From Dichotomicrobium sp964650735 (lineage in GTDB: Bacteria; Pseudomonadota; Alphaproteobacteria; Rhizobiales; Rhodomicrobiaceae): DNA of 14,136 nt. The translations under genes were made by a program, and so were the position numbers. Positions 9,473-14,136 of this stretch are shown piece by piece; position 1 is the first letter of the stretch; each line of letters starts with the position of its first letter. The notes under the pieces were generated by a model. It saw nothing but the letters and a program-made list of their open reading frames with translations. It was not told where the DNA came from and did no database searches. The stretch spans positions 1 to 14,136 of the forward strand of contig CAZYUT010000048.1 of the NCBI GenBank assembly GCA_964650735.1, written 5' to 3'.

Positions 9473-11803
9473 TCAGCTTCCAGCGCTCGCGCCGTGCGTC
9501 TGGTGCGCATGACCGTTTGCTGATGGCTGATCCGGCGACTGGGGCAGGATGCAGGTGACGGTTGTGCCCTCGCCGGGTTTGCTCTTGATATCCAGCCGGC
9601 CATCGTGCATCTCCAGGATTGAGCGCGAGATTGCGAGCCCCAGCCCTGAACCCTTGTGGTCTCTTGTGAGTTGATTGCCGACCTGCTGGAACGGCTTGCC
9701 GAGCTTGGCGATTTCATGCCTCGGGATGCCGATGCCGCTATCGGCGATGGCGATACGCACCGTCCCCTTGTAGCGATAGCTGCGCACGCTGATGTCTCCG
9801 CCTTCAGGGGTGAACTTCACCGCATTTGACAGCAGGTTGAGCAGTACCTGTTTCAGCGCGCGCTTGTCTCCAGCGATCTCGATGTCGGGGTTGCCGGACT
9901 GGGTGAGCGCGATCTGCCGCTCGTCGGCAGTCGGCTGGACCACGCGCAGGCTTTCGTCGATCAGACTGCCCGCGCGCACCGGCTCGATCGACAGCGAAAA
10001 CTGGCCAGCCTCGATTTTGGACATATCGAGAATGTCGTCGATCATCTCCAGGAGATAGCGGCCGCTTTCGTGAATGTCGTTGGCATAATCGCGGTATTTC
10101 TCGTGCCCAACGGGGCCGAAAAATTCCTCGGTCATCACCTCTGAGAAACCAATGATCGCGTTTAGCGGCGTGCGAAGTTCATGGCTGATGTTAGCGAGGA
10201 ATTCGGACTTTGCCTTGCTGGCCTCTTCGGCTCTAGCCTTCTCCTTGGCGTAGTTGTCGGCAAGCTCGACGAGCTGACCTGTCTGCGTCTCCAGCTTGCG
10301 GCGCGAGTCTTCGAGTTTCTCCACCGTGGCGCGCAATTCCCGCTCGCTGAGGGCGAGGCGGCGTTCGTTGCGTTTCAGCGTGGTGATGTCCGTGGCGATG
10401 CTGACGAAGTCGCTGGTGCGCGTGCGCCGCTCGGCCACCGCGATCCAGCGGCCATCGTCAAGCTCGATGTCATAGTTGGCTTCCCGGGATTTCGGCGCCC
10501 CGGCAGCCGAACGGGGGCCCTGTGGCACGGCGCGCGCGGCAGCCTCCTGCAGCTTCGCGTGGGGCGTGCCCGGCGCCGCCAGGCTGGCCGGGAGACCGTA
10601 AAGCTCCTGAAATCGCCGGTTGCAAAAAACCAGCCGCTCGCTGCTGTCCCACATGCCGATGGCATGCTGATCGCTGTCGAGCGCCTCGGTGAGGCGCGCG
10701 GCCAAATGCACATCCCGGCTCTCGCGGCGCTCATCGCTGGGCACCTCCATCACCATGCCGAGGAAGACCGGCTGCGCCTGCCAGCCGCCCTGAAGGATGC
10801 GCCCGCGCATTTCGAACGATACCCAGTCGCCCTGCGCATCGGCCATGCGAAAGCGCGCGGCGAAGTCCGGCGTGCCGTCCTTCATCGCGCGGTTGATGCT
10901 GCTGTAGAGGTCATCCTCCGGATGCAGAAGGCTGCGGAACCGGCTGAATGCGATCGGGCCCGCCGGCGCGTCGAGGCCCAGCGGCGTAAAGACCGAGCTG
11001 GTCAGACGCAATTGGCCGCGCACGATATCCCAGAAGCACAGGCCAGCACGACCGCCATGGAGCGCGGCGTCCATATCGCTGCGAAACGCCTCGGCAGAGC
11101 GCAGAAGCGCCCGGTGCCGGCTGAGCTGGCATAGAAATAGCCAAAAGATGCCTGCCGCAGTGAGGAAGGCGACGAGACCGAGCGCGCCGAACAGCAGCAG
11201 GTCGCGAAACCAGACAGCAAGGGCGGTCTGCGGCCGCGCCAGCACGACAACGCGCCCGCCTCGTTCCAGCGCGCGCTCGGCGCGGAGAAGGCCGCTGGCG
11301 TCGTTGTCGAGCGCACTGAGCGGCTTGCCGGCATGGCCCCGCACCGGCTGCTCGGCGATCACCCGGCCTTCCGGGTCAACGAGGACAGCGACGTGATAAT
11401 CGGCGCTGCGCAGGGCCCAGCCGGTTTCCGAAAGCGCGGCGCGCCAGGCATCGTACAGGGCGACAGGCTTGGGCGCGGGCGGCTCGGCTTCTCCTTCCGG
11501 GGCCGGAGCGGCCGGCGGCTGGGAACGGATGCGGTCGATCCCGGCTGTCACAAGCGCGCCTGCCATGTCGATCCGCCGTTCGGCTTGCGCCAACATGGCC
11601 TCCCGCGCATCAACAAGGTGGAGGGCAATGCGTGCACTCAGACCCAGCAGCAGCAGAATCGCCAGAAGCGGCAGCGCCCAGCGCAGCCAGAAGCGCGGTG
11701 TGCGGGCGGCGGAAGCGAAGAGACCAGCCTGCGGCGAGATATGCCAACCGGCTCCCGGAGGCGTGCCACCGGGACCGGGCGATTCCGCCTCCATCGCGCT
11801 CAT
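9473..11803 (-). CDS. Membrane PAS-domain sensor histidine kinase, PleC/PdhS-like
   Basis: A 776-residue two-component sensor kinase. After a cytoplasmic N-terminus there are two hydrophobic segments (about 39-61 and 199-226) enclosing a periplasmic region that includes a proline-rich stretch at 95-113. PAS-like domains follow at about 240-355 (FWDI...HPEDD) and 365-480 (GMWDSSERLVFCN...FVSIATDITTLK), then a coiled coil (about 475-535). The HisKA domain has FLANISHELRTPLNAIIGFSE with phospho-acceptor His541. The HATPase domain has its N-box at 654-666 (Asn660), G1 at ADSGIGIP (Asp688) and G2 at GSGLGLAI (718-725). The FFGPVGHEKYRDYANDIHESG stretch after the H-box resembles PleC/PdhS-type kinases. 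There is no receiver domain and no adjacent response regulator, so it is an orphan. Two starts are close, Met1 (11803, GGGACGG just upstream) and Met4 (11794). The ligand and partner are unknown. Confidence 0.93.
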   Translation of the reverse strand: MSAMEAESPGPGGTPPGAGWHISPQAGLFASAARTPRFWLRWALPLLAILLLLGLSARIALHLVDAREAMLAQAERRIDMAGALVTAGIDRIRSQPPAAPAPEGEAEPPAPKPVALYDAWRAALSETGWALRSADYHVAVLVDPEGRVIAEQPVRGHAGKPLSALDNDASGLLRAERALERGGRVVVLARPQTALAVWFRDLLLFGALGLVAFLTAAGIFWLFLCQLSRHRALLRSAEAFRSDMDAALHGGRAGLCFWDIVRGQLRLTSSVFTPLGLDAPAGPIAFSRFRSLLHPEDDLYSSINRAMKDGTPDFAARFRMADAQGDWVSFEMRGRILQGGWQAQPVFLGMVMEVPSDERRESRDVHLAARLTEALDSDQHAIGMWDSSERLVFCNRRFQELYGLPASLAAPGTPHAKLQEAAARAVPQGPRSAAGAPKSREANYDIELDDGRWIAVAERRTRTSDFVSIATDITTLKRNERRLALSERELRATVEKLEDSRRKLETQTGQLVELADNYAKEKARAEEASKAKSEFLANISHELRTPLNAIIGFSEVMTEEFFGPVGHEKYRDYANDIHESGRYLLEMIDDILDMSKIEAGQFSLSIEPVRAGSLIDESLRVVQPTADERQIALTQSGNPDIEIAGDKRALKQVLLNLLSNAVKFTPEGGDISVRSYRYKGTVRIAIADSGIGIPRHEIAKLGKPFQQVGNQLTRDHKGSGLGLAISRSILEMHDGRLDIKSKPGEGTTVTCILPQSPDQPSANGHAHQTHGASAGS

Positions 11804-12000
11804 CCGTCCCTATGCCGCATGTTGATTGTGCGCACCCTGTGCCGCCCCCGAGACCCCCATGACTCTATCCGATGATTCGCCTTCGTGGCCAAGCCGAGGG
11901 CGGAACGGCCTGTGGATCGTGCGGCGCGATGTCCGCGTCCGACATATTGCGGCGGCGCACTGCGCACGCTATCTCCGGCGAAGAGGCCAAGGAGGTTGTC
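11804..12000. promoter_or_regulatory. Divergent intergenic region, kinase / sco1
   Basis: This 197-bp region separates the divergent kinase (minus) and sco1 (plus) genes and must hold both promoters. A perfect GCGCA-C-TGCGC dyad sits at 11955-11965, about 36-46 bp before the sco1 start. Such GC dyads are common in GC-rich DNA, so it is only a weak operator candidate. No convincing -35/-10 pair stands out in either direction. Confidence 0.4.
11989..11995 (+). promoter_or_regulatory. Strong ribosome binding site fixing the sco1 start
   Basis: AAGGAGG followed by 5 nt (TTGTC) precedes the ATG at 12001. This decides between that start and in-frame ATG codons upstream (for example at 11872), which lack such a site. 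Confidence 0.85.
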
Positions 12001-12657
12001 ATGTTGCGCTGGATCCGGTTTGGGCTCTTCTTGCTGGTCGCGTTCGCGCTCGGCCTGTCCGTTCATCTTGCGCTTCAGCATGTGCAGCAGCCGCTCGGGA
12101 GTCAGTCCGCGGAAGGCAGCGGCGCGGCCCTCATCGGCGGGCCATTCGCGCTTGTGAACCACGAGGGCAAGACGGTCACGCCGCAGGATTTTGCCGGCAA
12201 GCACATGCTCGTGTTCTTCGGCTTCACGCATTGCCCCGATGTGTGCCCGGCTAAGCTCAACAACATCAGCATCGCGCTCGACCGGCTTGGCCCGCTTGCC
12301 GGCGAGGTGACGCCAATTTTCATCACCGTCGATCCCGAGCGCGACACGCCGGAGCGCATGGCCCAATACGTGTCAAATTTCAGCGCCCGGATCGTCGGCC
12401 TGACCGGGACGCAGGAGGAAGTCCGCCGGGCAGCGCAGGCCTATCGTGTGTATTTTGCCAAGGTGGAGATGCCGGAATCCGCCAGCGGCTATCTCATGGA
12501 TCATAGCGCCTTCACCTACCTGATGGATGAGAATGGCCAATACGTCACCCACTTTGCCTACGGTGACAGCATCGAAAAGATGACCGAGCGGCTGCGCCGC
12601 GAACTCGGCGGGGAAAAGACCGCCGCAAGCGTTGGCGCCGCCCGAACCGCGCAATAG
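12001..12657 (+). CDS. SCO1/SenC family copper-binding protein
   Basis: Membrane-anchored thioredoxin-fold protein that delivers copper to, or reduces, the CuA site of cytochrome c oxidase at the periplasmic face of the inner membrane. It has 218 residues. A single N-terminal hydrophobic segment (about 7-24, FGLFLLVAFALGL) anchors it. The copper ligands are the CPDVC motif (Cys78, Cys82, within FFGFTHCPDVCP) and His168 in YLMDHSAFTYL. The TVDPERDTPE segment is also a family hallmark. The start at 12001 is set by the strong AAGGAGG site. An open in-frame extension of 43 codons upstream would displace the anchor and is not supported. No oxidase subunit genes are visible nearby. It diverges from a sensor kinase and lies upstream of phaZ on the same strand. 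Assignment to the family is firm; the exact target (CuA assembly or redox signalling) is inferred. Confidence 0.94.
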   Translation: MLRWIRFGLFLLVAFALGLSVHLALQHVQQPLGSQSAEGSGAALIGGPFALVNHEGKTVTPQDFAGKHMLVFFGFTHCPDVCPAKLNNISIALDRLGPLAGEVTPIFITVDPERDTPERMAQYVSNFSARIVGLTGTQEEVRRAAQAYRVYFAKVEMPESASGYLMDHSAFTYLMDENGQYVTHFAYGDSIEKMTERLRRELGGEKTAASVGAARTAQ

Positions 12658-12701
12658 CATCTCGCTTCTCAACAGCCTCGCGCCTGTCCACACCGCCGCC
12701 A

Positions 12702-12730
12702 TTGTTGCAGTGCAACATCGGGGGTATGTT
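12702..12730 (+). promoter_or_regulatory. Candidate phaZ promoter with overlapping PhaR-type operator
   Basis: TGTTGCA-G-TGCAACA (12703-12717) is a perfect 15-bp palindrome. It overlaps TTGTTG (12702-12707), which is 17 bp from TATGTT (12725-12730), a plausible -35/-10 pair with modest consensus match (3/6 and 4/6). PhaR repressors of alphaproteobacteria are known to bind TGC-rich dyads near PHA genes and to release them when polymer binds PhaR. A dyad of this type over the promoter of a PHA depolymerase is well placed. That PhaR binds here is inference. Confidence 0.55.
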
Positions 12731-12745
12731 AATGGCTGATTCCCG

Positions 12746-12762
12746 GTTTCGCTCTGCGAAAC
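12746..12762 (+). other. Hairpin in the phaZ leader
   Basis: GTTTCGC-TCT-GCGAAAC is a perfect 7-bp stem with a 3-nt loop. It lies in the predicted 5' untranslated region, 13 nt upstream of the phaZ ribosome site (AGCGAGG, 12776-12782). There is no T-run, so it is not a standard terminator. It could affect mRNA stability or initiation. Confidence 0.4.
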
Positions 12763-12790
12763 GCCGGATGATGCAAGCGAGGTTTGGCCA

Positions 12791-14136
12791 GTGCTCTACC
12801 ACATATACGAGATGACCACCGCCGCCATGGGGCCGGCACGCGCGGCGAGCGATTCGTGCAGCCTGATGATGCGCAACCCCTTCAATCCGCTGGGGCGCAC
12901 CACATTCGGCAAGGGAACGCTTGCGGCGTGCGAACTTCTGGAGCGAACCACGCGGCGCTATCCGAAGCCGGAATTCGGCATCCGGCACACCGAGGTGGGC
13001 GGGCGCAAGGTGCGCGTTGAGGAGGAGACGGTCTGGCGCAAACCGTTCTGCCGGCTGCTGCATTTTCGCCGCGATACGCTGGATCCGCGCGCCGCGCGCC
13101 AGCCGCGCGTGCTGATCGTCGCGCCGATGTCGGGCCACTTCGCGACACTGCTGCGCGGCACGGTCGAGGCCATGCTGCCCGAGCACGACGTCTACATCAC
13201 CGACTGGGAGGATGCGCGCCGCGTGCCCCGCGCGGCCGGGCGCTTCGATCTCGACGATTACATCGACTATGTCGAGGAGATGATCGCGCTGTTCCGCGGC
13301 GATGTGCATGTCATGGCCGTGTGTCAGCCATCTGTGCCGGTGCTGGCTGCGGTCGCGGACTTGGAGGCTCGCCAGTCGCAGCATGCGCCGCGCAGTATGA
13401 TTCTCATGGGCGGGCCGGTCGACACGCGCATCAACCCTACGCTGGTGAACGATCTCGCGGAGAAGCGCGGCACCGCCTGGTTCGCGCGTCACGTCATCTC
13501 GAACGTCCCCTGGCCAAATCCGGGCTATGGCAGGCCGGTCTATCCGGGCTTCCTGCAGCTTACCGGCTTCATGACCATGAACCTTGACCGCCACATCAAC
13601 GCGCACCGCGAGCTGTTCTTCAACCTCGTGAAGGGCGACGGCGACTCGGCGGAAAAGCACCGCGCGTTCTATGACGAATATCTCGCGGTCATGGACCTGA
13701 CAGCGGAGTTCTTCCTGCAGACGGTTGATGAGGTGTTCGTGCGCCACAGGCTGCCCCGGGGCGAGATGACACATCGCGGCCGGCGCATTGACCCTGGCGT
13801 GATCCGGCGCACCGCCCTGATGACGGTCGAGGGCGAGAGGGACGACATCACCGGCGTGGGCCAATGCCACGCGGCGCACACGCTGTGCAGCGGGCTGGCG
13901 CAGTCGAAACGGGCGCACTGGCTGCAGCCCGGGGTCGGGCATTTCGGGATTTTCAACGGCTCGCGCTTCCGCAAGGAAATCGCGCCGCGCATCGCCGCCT
14001 TCATCCGCAAGCATGACGCGCGCACCAGCATCACCAAGCGGGTGGCCGCGGCGCTGACCGGGCGGCGGCGGATTTATGCCGCGCCGCCTGTGATCGTTGC
14101 CGGGCGCGAGCAGGGCTGGCCGGAAAAGGCCCACGC
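12791..14136 (+). CDS. phaZ: Intracellular poly(3-hydroxybutyrate) depolymerase, 3' end cut by window
   Basis: Degrades intracellular PHB granules to release hydroxybutyrate for carbon and energy. I start it at GTG 12791 because this gives the conserved PhaZ N-terminus (VLYHIYEMTTAAMGP) and has AGCGAGG 8 nt upstream; ATG 12812 would remove part of it. The frame stays open for 448 codons to the window edge. It is an alpha/beta hydrolase of the intracellular Cys type. The nucleophile region is MAVCQPSVPVLA with Cys178 in place of the Ser of a lipase box; the acid is Asp351 (VEGERDDITG) and the base is His384 (PGVGHFGIFNG). These spacings closely match the Cys-Asp-His triad described for Ralstonia PhaZ1. 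DVYITDWEDARRVP and GFMTMNLDRHINAH are further family motifs. Residues from about 411 on form a basic tail (TSITKRVAAALTGRRRIYAA) past the hydrolase core. No phaC, phaP or phaR is visible, but they may lie beyond the edge. Confidence 0.93.
   Translation, partial: MLYHIYEMTTAAMGPARAASDSCSLMMRNPFNPLGRTTFGKGTLAACELLERTTRRYPKPEFGIRHTEVGGRKVRVEEETVWRKPFCRLLHFRRDTLDPRAARQPRVLIVAPMSGHFATLLRGTVEAMLPEHDVYITDWEDARRVPRAAGRFDLDDYIDYVEEMIALFRGDVHVMAVCQPSVPVLAAVADLEARQSQHAPRSMILMGGPVDTRINPTLVNDLAEKRGTAWFARHVISNVPWPNPGYGRPVYPGFLQLTGFMTMNLDRHINAHRELFFNLVKGDGDSAEKHRAFYDEYLAVMDLTAEFFLQTVDEVFVRHRLPRGEMTHRGRRIDPGVIRRTALMTVEGERDDITGVGQCHAAHTLCSGLAQSKRAHWLQPGVGHFGIFNGSRFRKEIAPRIAAFIRKHDARTSITKRVAAALTGRRRIYAAPPVIVAGREQGWPEKAH

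Noticed and set aside
10181..11134. 317-codon plus-strand frame inside the histidine kinase
   Set aside because: Antisense shadow; the kinase frame carries all HisKA and HATPase motifs across the same span.
11872..12000. In-frame 43-codon N-terminal extension of sco1
   Set aside because: It would bury the membrane anchor and lacks a ribosome site, whereas AAGGAGG sits 5 nt before the ATG at 12001. The CGSC-containing stretch is taken as chance.
11800..12366. 188-codon minus-strand frame spanning the divergent region and sco1
   Set aside because: It runs antisense through the conserved SCO1 core and has no recognisable motif.
12545..14134. 529-codon open frame on the minus strand opposite phaZ
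   Set aside because: Its product is a His/Arg/Ala-rich low-information sequence with no motif, and the plus-strand frame encodes a clear PhaZ with catalytic residues. It is a shadow from high GC3.

Overview
The window is GC-rich, densely coding chromosomal DNA, almost certainly from an alphaproteobacterium. The evidence is a PopZ-family polar organizer protein directly upstream of valS and downstream of a TolC-type outer membrane factor, a PleC/PdhS-like PAS histidine kinase, a DHAD (IlvD) of the alphaproteobacterial short-cysteine type, and an intracellular poly(3-hydroxybutyrate) depolymerase. The order cannot be fixed from the sequence. I see no tRNA, rRNA, CRISPR array, insertion sequence or phage gene. 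No gene shows clear base-composition signs of recent transfer.

Layout: positions 9-11803 are all read on the minus strand, so transcription runs from high to low coordinates. The order is a PAS histidine kinase (11803-9473), a probable 59-residue small protein starting one base after the kinase stop (9471-9292), tolC (9162-7657), popZ (7434-6097), valS (5889-3202), ilvD (2886-1162), and a membrane-anchored Sel1-repeat protein (1175-9) that overlaps ilvD by 14 bp. The 315-bp ilvD upstream region (2887-3201) is the longest non-coding stretch. It holds two exact copies of a 12-mer, a cluster of GTGTCAT motifs, a bulged hairpin and a 10-bp direct repeat.

From about 11.8 kb the strand changes. 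A SCO1/SenC copper-chaperone gene (12001-12657, plus) diverges from the kinase. It is followed by phaZ, which starts at GTG 12791 and runs off the right edge. The short sco1-phaZ gap carries a perfect 15-bp TGTTGCA-G-TGCAACA dyad overlapping a plausible promoter, which fits the TGC-rich operator of the PHA repressor PhaR.

Functionally the window is housekeeping: branched-chain amino acid synthesis (ilvD) and valine charging (valS), cell-pole organization (popZ), envelope export (tolC), sensing (kinase), respiratory copper delivery (sco1) and carbon-storage mobilization (phaZ). I found no convincing new multi-gene system. The items most worth checking are the small kinase-linked ORF, the patterned ilvD leader, and the putative PhaR and CtrA-type operators.
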